From: Macrotis lagotis
Taxonomy: Eukaryota > Chordata > Mammalia > Peramelemorphia > Peramelidae
Assembly: GCF_037893015.1 (NCBI RefSeq)
Contig: NC_133663.1
Coordinates: 137,522,507 to 137,586,506, forward strand
Length of the DNA stretch: 64,000 nt
Direction: 5' to 3'
Shown: positions 1 through 11,559 of the stretch, piece by piece
How the letters are laid out: each line of letters begins with the position of its first letter
How positions within the stretch are numbered: the stretch's first letter is position 1
The notes under the pieces: generated by a model
Databases searched by the model: none
Told to the model about the DNA's origin: nothing
The model's input: only the letters and a program-made list of their open reading frames with translations
Translations under genes and position numbers: made by a program

Positions 1-135
1 ATGTCTCATATCTTTCTTACTTCCACATGCTCTTTAATTCAGTAACTGGTTCTCTAACTTTTTTTCTAAAAGAATATGCTCCATCTTCCAACTAGAGGAG
101 TTTAGAGGAAAATGTGTTATCATTGGTATATCTTT

Positions 136-748
136 TTTATTATTTCATATTGTTATTTATATTTACAATTATATGTAAAATCAATTTCCCAATTCATTTT
201 CAGTGTTTTCTCCCTCCCTCTCGGCCTAGGATAGATGTAATCTGATATGTCAAACATGTACTATCACGTTACACATATTTCCATATATGTCACACTGTAA
301 AAGAAGAATAAGAAATAAAAAGGAAGAATCATGTGCAGGAAAAAGCTAAATACAAATTTAAAAAGGTGAAAATAGTTTGCATTGATCTTCATTCGGATTC
401 TACTGTTCTATCTCTGGTCCATTACATGTACTTTTGAATTTTATTTGATTGGTACATAGTAGAGAAAAGCTAAATTCATCATAGCTGATCATCACTTAAT
501 ATTATTATTAGGGTGTATAAAGTTGTAGTTCTCACTACACTCAGAATCAGTTCATAGTTTTCCATTTTTTCTGAAATATGCATCTCATTGTTTCTTATAG
601 AACCATAATATTCCTTTAAACTCATATACTATGGCCTGTTCATCCATTCACCAATCATGGGCATCCCCTCAATTTCCAATTAATTGGTATCACAAAAAGA
701 GCTGCTAGGAATCTTCTTATACATTTGGGTCTTTTCTCCTTTTTTGTG
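136..748 (-). mobile_element. L1 LINE 3' fragment (3' UTR and ORF2 tail)
   Basis: Read on the minus strand, this is the 3' end of an old L1. The part near 180-330 resembles the 3' UTR of marsupial L1 elements (polypyrimidine stretch CTCCCTCCCTCTC, then many short conserved blocks). The part near 600-745 corresponds to the last coding stretch of ORF2, where other L1 copies in this window have the equivalent of a conserved block on a short-sequence and insertion-free layout (compare 25900-26050 and 40040-40140). It is 5'-truncated and has no open frame. Assignment rests on similarity to the other L1 copies here; exact ends are uncertain by tens of bases. Confidence 0.65.
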
Positions 749-1831
749 ATATCAGAGAAAAATTAAAAAAACAAACAACAAGAACATGAACAATAGCAAA
801 CAGATAGGATTACGAGTTTGAATTTTAACAGAAGATGTCAGTCAGTCAAAAGGAATATAAATGTTTAACATACAAAAATTAATGATAAAAATATTCAATT
901 AATTTCAATGAAAAGGATAGAGGAAAATAACTAAAATGATCAATGTCAACATAGGGATACTATTTACCAACTTAAATGACTTTCATAGACAATAGAAATG
1001 AAGACATTAAAAACTGATTAAAATTAATATTAAAAGTTCTCTAGGAACATAATCAACACAGCAAAGTTCTCAAATAAGCTAAGATATATCTTGTATGAAA
1101 TGATAGCAAAAATGATTTTAAACAATTATCTTTCTTAAAAGCAAGAGGATAAAAGATCCCATGAAAATTCTCCAAATTATGGACAACCAAATTTAATCAC
1201 AACAGTGAAAAAATAGAATTTCCTAGGCCAGTGAAAATTATATTTGTTCTGGGCAAGTCAGAAATGCTGACAAAGAGTTAAAAACAAAGATAAATAAGGA
1301 GATAGTACAATAGCTTTTAACTGCATTTGAATTTCAACTTTATATCAGCAGTTCCAAACTATATTACAGTGTGATAAAATACAAAAGAATTTACTGTTGC
1401 TCTCAGTAGGTACAATTCCCCAGTCCCCTCTCCCAAACCAACTAAAATCCAACAGAAACATGCAGATGACATGAGATATAATAGCACTGAACAAGGGCAA
1501 ATTTGTGAAAAAGGAAGTGGGGGAAATGGATTAGTTCAAGTTGCATGATGAGCAGTACCTTGAATCCTGATAGAAATTCATTAATATGGCAACTTTTTTC
1601 CCTTGTGCAATTAACTTCTTTTTTTGTCTCATCATCAAAACTAAATTATAAAATTTTTAAAGACCATGATTTTGCCTCAAACTTACACTGTATTTCTCCA
1701 GCACTGTGCTTGGCACGTTGGAATAATATGTGCTGAATTATGTGCCTAGAATATATATAATTGACTTGCTAAATTATAAGTCTTCTTTGATTAACATACA
1801 TTATATAATTACATTAAGAAAAAGTAATTCA
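749..1831. other. no recognisable gene or repeat
   Basis: AT-rich intergenic sequence with only short chance reading frames. I recognise no exon, RNA gene or transposon. Very old repeats could be hidden here. Confidence 0.5.
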
Positions 1832-1990
1832 GGGGCGGCTAGGTGGTGCAGTGAATAGAGCACCAGCCCTGGAGTCAGGAGTACCTTAGTTCAAATCTGG
1901 CCTCAGACACTTAGTAATTACCTAACTATATGGTCTTGGGCAAGCTACTTAACCCCAATGACTTACAAAAACCAAAAGAAAAAAAAAGAA
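1832..1990 (+). mobile_element. tRNA-derived marsupial SINE
   Basis: Full-length SINE on the plus strand. It starts GGGGCGGCTAGGTGG, has the box-B-like GTTCAAATC at about 1890, the conserved 3' part around CTACTTAACCCC, and ends in an A-rich tail. Flanks carry a likely imperfect target duplication: AAAAAGTAATTC just before and AAAAAGCAATTC just after. SINEs of this type are transcribed by RNA polymerase III and mobilised by a LINE in trans; this copy has several substitutions against the other copies in the window. Confidence 0.9.
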
Positions 1991-2001
1991 AAAAGCAATT
2001 C

Positions 2002-3948
2002 CCCACTTATTCATAAATATAGATTGTCATCAACATCCCTTCTATCAGTCAAACATAAGCAAAATTTATCTTGACTCCCAAAGCCTGTTGCCCTATACTC
2101 AATCATCTTAAGTATAAAACAATATAAGATAGTAAGAGCCTGATACCTCTTTTCTACTTATCTGAGTTCCTTGTGCTTCTTTTCACTTGGTACTTCATTA
2201 TAGAGAAGCTTGATACCTTATTTTCATCTCTTGATCATATAGGCAAAGGCTATGTATCTTACAGTGTATCTGTTAACAATACATCCATTTCAGATGAAAT
2301 GAGTCTAGTTGGCACTAAGTCCAGTTCTCTCACTGCTTGAAATGAAAGCATCATGCAATCAAGGTTTTTTGGTACTTGTAGGGAAAATAAAAGAACTCTA
2401 TAAAACTCAGGAAATCAATATGGTCCTCCCTTGGAGCTAATATAAATGGATTTTGCTTTTAGTTGCAATTGAGATTTGATCAATTTCTAATACTTTGTTT
2501 TGTTCCTAATGTATTTTTTCTTCAAGTACCTGGAAGTACATATAGCTTAACACTCATATTGTTTTATTTTAATTATAAAAATATCTGAATAAATATCCCA
2601 CTAGCAAAGGAAGAAATGATGAAAAGCCATCTTAAATTTGACATTGGTACATATACCTTTCAGGAAACAATTGAGACTGACTTGAAAATGATTCAAGTAG
2701 TTCATCAATGGTCTTTCAGTTTTGTTTCTTTTTACACCTTTTTACTTTGTTTTTTTCCATAATTTCATATCATATTTTATTAATAGAATTATGTCTTTCT
2801 TTCCTGAACTTATCTGATATGCTAAGATATCAGAAGGAAAGGAATAGATAGGGTGAAAGTGAGAGGGAAGTTTGGAACAAAGAGCTGGCATTAACTGGGA
2901 ATATAATTTGTTCTCTTGTTAAGGTGTTGTCAAAGTCATACTTTTTAAAGATAATTGATGTTTCTACTATATTTAAGCAAAGACAATTTAATTATATCTA
3001 ATTTGGACATTTTTGTGTGCTTTCATCAAGTCTTCAAAGGTTCAGAGGTCCTTCTACTAACAAATGAAACTTACCAATGGGGACATCACTTTAAAAATTA
3101 AATTAAACATAAACAATACACTTTAGTTGCCTTCTGAATTTTCTGCTTGATGGGGACAATCTGCCTCTTTATTCCTCTCCTTGTTTCTATTAATTCAAGC
3201 TCAATGTCAAAATGTAATTATTTTCCTGAGCAAGATTCTAAGAAAAAATGATTGAGAATTTGAAATGTGGGAATAACTTGACTCAAAATCAAGTTCATCC
3301 TTATAATTTTGTCATGTACCTATATGACATGCTTGAATATGAATCCCTGTTTTCTCTGATAATGAATGTTACTGATTTTTACAAATTCTGTTTCATAGTC
3401 TTTGTTTAATTTCTTAATTCTTGTATTCCAAATCATATGTTTGGTTTATATTCCAGGTCTAGATTTTTATGTGTGTTTACTAAAAAAGAGGACATTGAAA
3501 TACAGTGTTGAGACAATATCTCATGAATAAATTATCAAAGTAATATGGTATTTTTGGAGATAAAGATTTCTGAGATCGTATGTAACATTTATACTCTGTA
3601 AAATAATAAAAGTTATATAGAAATGCTGATCTATCTCTTTCACTTTTCATGTGCTATCCGACTGCTTTGAATAAAATACACTAGACATGATTTGCATTAA
3701 ATGATTGCTATTCTGAACTTCTTAATTACTCATTTTCTCTTTTTCAATTATTTGAATGTTTTTTCTGGACGTGTAATGTTGGTCATGTTCTCTTATTTTT
3801 GCATATACAACACTATGCATATTTAGTCTGAGTTAAACTTGTTTTATTTCTTTCTACTTGACAAAGAGATCATTTAATATATTCTATCATTCCATATGTA
3901 ACATAAGTATAATGCAAAACAACTAGACCTCAAAGGGGTATTTAGGGT
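2002..3948. other. no recognisable gene or repeat
   Basis: AT-rich sequence without long reading frames, recognised repeats or RNA genes. Splice-like or regulatory elements cannot be judged without comparison to other species. Confidence 0.5.
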
Positions 3949-4195
3949 CTAGAGGAGATATATTTGAGAAATATTACAATATAGGATAAAAAGATTTGTT
4001 AATAGTTTGGGTATGTTGAATGATTGAGAAGGAAGAGTCAGGAATAGCCTGCTGGTTGGAAGGATGATAATGCTCCTGATCATTATAGAGATAATATGAA
4101 GGAAGAAAGATAGCAAGTTCTGTTTTGAACACATTCTTTTTTGAGGCTGCTTAACAAGTATCTAGTTCAAGATATCCAAGAAATAGTTCATTGCT
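3949..4195 (+). repeat. fragment of an ancient unclassified interspersed repeat
   Basis: This stretch shares a series of blocks with 7340-7530: a GTTTGGGTATG/GTTTGTGAACCTGG-like block, then an ATAGCAAGTTYTRTTTT-like block (here ATAGCAAGTTCTGTTTTGAA near 4110). I recognise these blocks from a widely scattered old mammalian repeat, but I cannot name its class with certainty. Divergence is high, so it is old. Confidence 0.45.
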
Positions 4196-4816
4196 GAAGC
4201 TCAGTGAAGGCAAATCTTGTGCTGGATTTCTTATGCATTGAGATTATAATTATAATCACAAGTTTAAAATATATTGAATTATCTTCTTTTATGTTAATCT
4301 TTTTTGCTGAATTTACCATATTTTATTTCTGATAATAAGAGTTATATTTTAGAGCAGATGGATTTTACTAGCTATGTGATCATGGAAACTGCTTAGTCCC
4401 TCCGACTGAGTTACTTTTTCATTGATATCTCCCTCAACTCAGAATATACAACAAAAAGAATTTGTCAAATACTTCATTTTATAAGTAAACTCATGCTGTA
4501 GAATGAAAACAGAATGAATTCAAATACCCATTATAATAATTAATATTATTTATTTGAAGTTTTGATATTGCTATCAAAACTTTTACTGTAATGGTATACC
4601 TAAAACATGGAATAATGTTGCAATTAAAAATTAAGCATGTATGACAATACAAAAATAATTGCATGTATGGTAAAATTTAAAAGTCTCTTGCACAAATTCA
4701 TCAAAATTTATTTTTGTTTGTGAATTAAACATATGAACATGTGCCTTATTTATATCAGAAGCTTCTTTTAAATGATTTTGTTGCTGTAGATTTAAATTAA
4801 ATCTATTCTGTTTAAG
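4196..4816. other. no recognisable gene or repeat
   Basis: AT-rich sequence between an old repeat and the L1 insertion at 4831. It ends in the left copy of that L1's target duplication (4817-4830). Confidence 0.5.
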
Positions 4817-4830
4817 TAAAAGTACTCAGA

Positions 4831-6004
4831 AAACCAACAAGATGAGTTCAATTACATTAAATTAACAAGCTTTTGCACAGAAAAACCACTGCAACCAAGA
4901 TCAAAAGAAGTGTAGTAAATTGGGAAACAATCTTTACAACTAATGATTCTGATAAAGGACTCATTTCTAAAATATACACAGAAGTGAATCATATTTTTAA
5001 AACAAAAAGCCATTTCCCAATTGACAAATGGTCAAAGGATATGCAAAGGAAATTTACAGATGAGAAGATCTAAGCAATCCATAGCCATATGAGAAATTGC
5101 TCTAAATCATCAATTATTAGAGAAATGCAAATTAAAGCTTCTGTGAGATACCACCTCACACCTCTCAGATTGGCCAATATGACCAGAAAGGATAAAGATC
5201 ATTACTGGAAGGGTTGTGGGAAATCTGGGACACTATTACACTGTTGGTGGAACTGTGAACTCATCCAACCTTTCTGGAGAGAAATTTGGAACTACACCCA
5301 AAGGGCAACAAAAATGAGCATACCCTTTGACCCAGCAATAGCATTATTGGGTCTATACCCTGAAGAGATGATGGGAAAAGGGTAAAGACATCACTTGTAC
5401 AAAAATATTTATAGCAGCCCTGTTTGTGGTGGGAAATAATTGGAAATCAAATAAATGTCCTTCAATTGGGGAATGGCTTAGCAAACTGTGGTATATGTAT
5501 GTCATGGAACACTATTGTTTTATTAGAAACCAGGAGGGACAGGATTTCAGGGAAGCCTGGAGGGATTTGCATGAACTGGTGCTGTGTGAGATGAGCAGAA
5601 CCAGAAAAAAACTGTATACCCTAACAGCAACATGGGGATGATGTTCAACCTTGAAGGACTCACTTATTCCATCAGTGCAACAATTTGGAACAATTTTGGG
5701 TTGTCTGCAAAGGAAAGTGCCATCTGTATCCAGATAAGGAGCTGTGGAGTTTGAACAAAGTACAAGGACTATTCCCTTTAATTTAGAAAAAAACAGATAT
5801 CTTATTGTCTGATCTTGTTACCTCTTAGACTTCTTATGTCTTCGTTAAGGATATGATTTCTCTCTCATCACACTCAATTTGGATCAATGTACAACATGGA
5901 AACAATTTAAAGGCTGACAGATTGCTTTCCGTGGAGGGGAGGGAAGTAAGATTGGGGGAAACATTGTAAAACTCAAATAATATCTTTAATAAAAAAAAAA
6001 CACA
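4831..6004 (+). mobile_element. 5'-truncated L1 with 14-bp target-site duplication
   Basis: An L1 insertion of about 1.2 kb. It contains the last part of ORF2, a 3' UTR and a 3' A-run at about 5991-6000. The 14-bp sequence TAAAAGTACTCAGA lies at 4817-4830 and again at 6005-6018, as expected for target-primed reverse transcription. Severe 5' truncation is typical of L1. The perfect duplication and fairly long reading frames suggest it is one of the younger L1 copies here. Confidence 0.92.
4873..5640 (+). pseudogene. L1 ORF2 C-terminal remnant
   Basis: Three consecutive frames (4873-5073, 5089-5385, 5426-5641) together cover the C-terminal end of L1 ORF2 protein. Visible signatures are GTLLHCWW followed by IPFDPAIALLG, and later a WLSKLWYMYVMEHY block, all characteristic of the region downstream of the L1 reverse transcriptase. 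Frame changes between the pieces mean no functional protein. The endonuclease and catalytic RT domains are absent because of 5' truncation. Confidence 0.88.
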
Positions 6005-6018
6005 TAAAAGTACTCAGA

Positions 6019-6639
6019 TCATAATTTCTCAAGTGAAGTAACTCCAAATGAAAAAGGCATTTATGGTGTTTTTGTTTTACTTGCTGTGTAAGCAATGAAT
6101 GCCAAAATTCTTTGTTAGAATCAGAAATGTGTGCAAAAAATTATAGAAATTAGATTTTTATTGATGAAAGAAATACATTAATTTAACTGTTTTTAAACAA
6201 CAACAAGTTGCAGGGATTTTAGATGTTTAGTCTAGTATCTAAAACTTATTCATTTTTAAATGTATTGATTCTCTAAGACTTTTATAGAACTATGGATAAA
6301 GTCACTCTCTTGTTTCCTTCATTTCCTTACTTTGTCTTCTCTTCCTCTTACATTAACTCCTTTATCTAATAGTAATTAAAGTTGGTGAATTAATATGTGT
6401 TTTGGGTGAAAAAGTTGTCTGTTTATTATCACTGTAAGAAAAGTGGGCTTAAAAAGTTTAGAGGTGAGAAAAAATCTCAACTGATAGGCAATTTTTCATG
6501 TGAATATTCTTAATCATCTAATCAGAAAATATTTTGAATAATTTCTTTTTGTTTACTTTATTAACATAAAGGAAATCTATTTCTATGAATTATTTTAATT
6601 AGTGGATAAGATATACAATCCATCTAGTGAATTAAGCAA
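6019..6639. other. no recognisable gene or repeat
   Basis: AT-rich sequence after the L1. No gene seen. Confidence 0.5.
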
Positions 6640-7620
6640 TCAACAATTATTTGTTTTAGACATTCTGTATCAGATGATATGCTAATCTCTGAGGATAAAA
6701 AAACAAAATAGAATAGTTCTTCCCAACCTAAGGGATAATACAGTATGTAGACAGGCAAACATACATGTATATATGTTTATATGTCTATATATATATACAT
6801 GTGTATATAATACATATAATGTATTATGAATTATATGTTACACCTATAGTTCAAATATACAAAAAAATCAAGATGGTTGCTTTGTATCAAGAACAAGGAC
6901 TTTACAGATTCTCACTGAATTGAAGAAGGAGGTATTCTATACAAGAAAGTCATAGAAAAAAACACAATGCAAGATGGAGAACCCTGTGAGAGAAACATCA
7001 AGTAAAATTAGTTTGAATGCATTGCATAGTGTGTAGAGTGAAGACTGGAAATGTAGAAAGGGTCTATCTTAAGCAGAAATTTAATTTTTAAACCGATTTA
7101 CTATTTGATACTGGAAACATCAATATTAGGAATATTAGTGGCATATTCAGACTTACACTAGTTAAATTGCTTTGGTAGATGTGAAGATGACTGAATGATA
7201 CCAGTAGTTTCTGAGAGAGAAATTGGAAAACTGTTATAATCATTGGTTTGAGAGAGGATAAAGTTTGGCTCCAAGAAAATGACTGTGTGTACGATAAGGG
7301 TTTGTGTGAGTGACAGATGTTGTAACTCCAAAAGCCGCATGATTTAGATATAGATGATATATGGACATTAAGGGATACTGAGGAATAGAAAATGTACCTG
7401 AGTTTGTGAACCTGGAAGTCAGATAGTTGTGCTACATCCATCAGTAAACAGAGAAATTAAGAAGAGGAAAATAGCAAGTTTTATCTTATACATGTTAAGT
7501 TTTAAGTTTAAGACATCTGGTTTAAAATACTAGTAGACTTAAAAAAAGTTTGTTGCTCAGGTGAAGTGAGCTAGAATTAGATTCAGAGATTGCTAAAATC
7601 AAATTCAAGTGACTACTTGA
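6640..7620 (+). repeat. ancient L2-like / unclassified interspersed repeat
   Basis: The first part (about 6640-6760) looks like the 3'-type block of old mammalian L2/MIR-related repeats. The rest (about 6950-7560) matches a long old repeat I recognise by order of blocks: a GAGTGTGTAGAG-type block, TTTGTGAACCTGG, AGGAAAATAGCAAG, then ATGTTAAGTTTTAAG. Related blocks occur at 3949-4195 and 54860-55160. Short minus-strand frames at 7088-7441 lie inside this repeat and are not genes. Class assignment is uncertain. Confidence 0.5.
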
Positions 7621-8168
7621 TTTTTATTTTCTCAGTGCAGTCATTTTTCATAACAGAAATTGGAAAATGTTACAAATCCAGGCTTTAAATTTTTTTGTTA
7701 ATTGTCTAGACTTAAGAAAATGATGAAAATTAAATGTAAAAGTATGCTGTATGTCATGAAAATTTAGTTGGCATACTTCTGAATTGAATTCTTGGAATCT
7801 GATAAGTTTAAAAATTAGGAAAATGAGAAGAGGAAAGAGAAAAGGATTTAGAACCTAGTCTTTATACAGACTTACTACTATGACCTTAGTGATAAATGAA
7901 TGGGGAAAAGACAGTTTTGAGGGAGACTATTACAGTATTGATGGCTGACAAGTGCACAAAAAAGAAATAATGTCTATTTTTTTCATGATCCGTGAGACTG
8001 TTCCAACTGAGAAAATTCTGTTAATATTTGGTTTAAACATAATTGAAGCATTTCTCAAAAAATATTGTTTCTTTCCTAATTTCAATTTAAAAATCTTGCT
8101 TGTGCTTTCTTACAATGGGCAAGGGGTGTAAAAGAGAAAGAATCAATATTTACATCCTTTTTTTGCCC
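7621..8168. other. no recognisable gene or repeat
   Basis: AT-rich sequence up to the G-run at the SINE border. Nothing recognised. Confidence 0.5.
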
Positions 8169-8318
8169 GGGGGGGGGGGGTTGCAAGACAATGGGATTAT
8201 GTTAGTTGCCCAAGATAACACAGCTAGGTAATTTTAACTGTCTGAGGCTGCATTTGAAGTCAGGTCCTCCTAACTCCAAGGCCAGTGCTCTATCCACTGA
8301 ATCACCTGGCTGCCCCTA
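8169..8318 (-). mobile_element. SINE (minus strand) with a G-run in place of its tail
   Basis: Reverse complement of the same SINE family: TTGCAAGACAATGGG, then the reversed box-B region TTTGAAGTCAGG and the end GGCTGCCCC at about 8310-8318. In other minus-strand copies the sequence before TTGCAAGG is a T-run (the A-tail). Here it is CCC followed by a 12-base G-run (8169-8180). The body is diverged, so it is an older copy. Confidence 0.85.
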
Positions 8319-8349
8319 CATACTTCTTAATAAAGAACATATAAAGGAT

Positions 8350-8390
<41 letters not shown>

Positions 8391-8391
8391 A
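8350..8391 (+). repeat. (CA)n(TA)n microsatellite
   Basis: About 11 CA units followed by about 9 TA units. The adjacent short reading frame reading into this repeat is spurious. Confidence 0.95.
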
Positions 8392-9094
8392 TTCTGCTTC
8401 TTCCCCCAAAATGTCTTCTGAAAGTAAGTGCTAGCAAATTTTATATTCAAGATCAAAGACTGAGACAGTTCCCAAGCTTTCACTTATATTTGATTCTTAG
8501 CTGTTAAAGATATTTCAGATAGTCAACCATTATACAGACATAAAGGTGATAAAAGTCCAATTTGCTTTTATTGCAGGGGCAAGGTAAGGATAATGCACCT
8601 GTCTATTATATTAGGAGGGATAGCAAATTGACCTAGTTTTGAAGAACCATAAAAGAGCAAAAGGAACAAGTTAAAAAAGTTAAAAGATTTCACTGAATGA
8701 GAAATAAGGGACTTTCCTCATATTACTCAGATATAATAATACATTACTCAGTTAAAAAAGAGATACTTTCTATTGAGAAGTTATTCTTTACTCATTTGTG
8801 TATCACAGAGCCACATAAATCAACTTTTTATTTATTGTCCACAAAAGGTTACAAGCTAAAAATCTCAAAATGCTTTTCCAAAGATTATTTAAAAGGAATT
8901 TCTCTTTATGTATATATCTATTTGTTATACATACATAAATAAGTATTTTTATTTATAAACATAATATTTCAGTTTCAATATATTTTTGTGTTTGCTTAGT
9001 AATTTTGGAATACTCATGACCCTATGGAAAATATTGTCTGTAGCGTTTTCTTGGCAAAAAGGTTCTTGAGTAATTCACTATTTCCTTCTCCAAG
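8392..9094. other. no recognisable gene or repeat
   Basis: AT-rich, with only short chance frames. Confidence 0.5.
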
Positions 9095-9212
9095 AGATTA
9101 AAGAAAACAAAGGCTAAATGATTTGTCTAATGTCACATGAATAATACATGTCTGAGTTTGAATTTGAATTGATTCCAGGTGCAGTGTCCTATCTACTGTC
9201 ATCGAGCCACAT
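9095..9212 (-). mobile_element. old SINE or MIR-like fragment
   Basis: On the minus strand the order of blocks is the same as in the window's SINEs: an AGTGATTTG-like block (here AATGATTTGTC), a TCACATGAATAATA block, TGAGTTTGAATTTGAA and then a CTATCTACTG block. Divergence is too high to say whether it is an old copy of the same SINE or a MIR relative. Confidence 0.5.
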
Positions 9213-9424
9213 TTTCATTTATAAATACATGTTTGTATATATCCAAACTGTGTTTATATATACATCTATACATTTTTGTACATATTTGCACTGAAAAACA
9301 TGATATATAAATATATTATGACTGCCCAATATATGTCCTTGTTTCTATATGCACATTATATTTATAATACTCTCATATACATACATGCAAATGTGTAAAT
9401 ATATATGTATTCATATAATCCATA

Positions 9425-9427
9425 TGT

Positions 9428-9465
<38 letters not shown>
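9425..9465 (+). repeat. (TG)n microsatellite
   Basis: About 20 TG units with one TA interruption near the start, inside a longer AT/GT alternating stretch that begins near 9200. Confidence 0.95.
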
Positions 9466-9467
<2 letters not shown>

Positions 9468-11174
9468 CCAGGTCCATAAGGAGACCTGAAAGGAAAATGA
9501 GTACAATCACTGAGAGAAAAAGCTGTCTGACCTGCCCAAGGGGGTGTGGAAAGATGGTGAGATAATAGGGTTTCTAGATGCTTTGAATCAGAGAACTGAC
9601 ACTAAAGAAAGCTGGCCATCTATAGATACAATAAGGCAAATGTTTAAAAAGTTTCAGGTAAGGTCTTGAGTCTGAAGCAGTTACTCAAAATTGCCTTTAA
9701 TTTGTTTGGTTTCGAACATCTACAGAAATCTCAAGATTTGACTAGAATCACTAACAAAATATCACTGGTTTGTCAGGCAAATCTGAGCCTCAGAAATTCT
9801 TCTAATTGGCTGTTTGCTGTGTTACTCCATTGTCCTGCGCCCCTGCTATGAATTTAAGTTCTAACATACAATATAGTCATTACAGAGTCAACTATAAAAA
9901 CATATATACATGTGTACAAACACATGCATTTCTAAATTATCAAGGCAGTGATTTGAGAAAAAGGTTTCTCTGATATATTATATCAGAGAATCCTTCTATA
10001 CTGATATTGCAAAAAATAGCATTTGGGTTTTAATATTCAAATTTTCAAAATTCTTGGATTTTTCAGAGCTTTCTAAAATTCCCCCTTTCTTCACCTACAA
10101 TGTTCTAAATAATTCCAAAATATTCATTCAGCTGAAAAATATTTCCTCAATTTGCTTGTGCTCTATTGGAAAATGAATTACAGAGCCAGGACATTTCCCT
10201 CTATAACTTGAATTGTAGGAAAATTCTGCCACAGTCAGTAGGGTATCAAAATACTGCTCCCTATCCAAACCACTCCTGCTCACCTAGAAGTAGTTCCTGG
10301 ATTACCTTCTGACATGAAGGTTATGTTCAACTTTTAAAAGTTATACCAGTATTGGTTATGATTTGATTGCTTGTAAGAAATTGGAAAGAATATTATATAG
10401 GCAAATGTATATAATATATACCTATTGTTTAGGGAGTAATCCAAATAACTAAGTTTAGAGTGGTCCATCAGAAAGTCGACCATAGAGCAATAAATTTTAA
10501 AACCTAAATAACTCCTAGAAGTCATAGAGAAATTACATTTTAAATGACTAAAGATTCTACCAGAATCACAGATCCTCATGATTTATCTGATTCATGTCAG
10601 AATTTATTTAGATATCAAGGGAGCTTGGGAGTTCAAACCTAAAACAAGAAAAAAAACAAAAAAAAATTTAGTACTAGGAAGAAACTCTTGTTATTCTTTG
10701 AAAAAATCAGACATTAATATCTCTTAACTAACTGCATCTGCCAAGTATACTTTGGGAACTGGCATGTGAATTTAGATCTTTCCCTCTGGAACCATTCCCT
10801 TGCCTTTTTGTTTTATTCTGTTCGCTATTATGATGGGGAAAACCATTCCCCAGATTGTCTGCTTGTTTTTTTTTTCAGTTTCTCCAAACTGCAGTCTATG
10901 TATAAAAGCAAATTTACTGTTCACTGGCTCCAGTTTGCTAACCTATAAAGACTTCATCATGCCAATCATGTCAGCTACTCACCCCTTCCTTTGACCATCA
11001 CTGTGCTTATGCTCCAGTCCTTGCTCTATATATTTATGTAATTTACTTTGGTATTCCATCATCAGCTTTAAGGTAACATGTTCATACTAGTACCTATTTT
11101 TTTCATTTGAAAATGTTCTCTTTTAATGCTGGCCTTACTCATCCTTGGATGATTAAATATTCATGCTTTTCTCA
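9466..11174. other. no recognisable gene or repeat
   Basis: Mixed AT-rich sequence with several short chance frames (for example 10334-10579 minus and 10766-10994 plus). None resembles a known protein. It ends at the 9-bp sequence GCTTGCAAT that may be the left target duplication of the next L1. Confidence 0.45.
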
Positions 11175-11559
11175 GCTTGCAATAATACTTTTTTTCATTG
11201 GCGAGATTTTATTTTCCTTGAATTTTACAATTCCCCCCTTCTTGCTTACCTCCCCCACCCCCCCCACAGAAAGCATTCTGTTAGTCTTTACTTGGGTCCA
11301 TGTTATACATGGATCTCAGTTGAAAGTGATGACTGAGAAATCATATCCTTAAGGAAGAAAAATGAAGTATGAGATAGTAAAATTACATAATAAGATTATG
11401 TTTGTAATAGTATTTGGTCTTTGTTCAAAGTCCATAATTCTTACTCTGGATACAGATGATATTCTCCATTGCAGATAGCTGGAAACTATCCCTAGTTGTT
11501 GCACTGATGGAATGAGCAAGTCCATCAAGGTTGATTATCACTCCCATGTTGCTGTTAGG

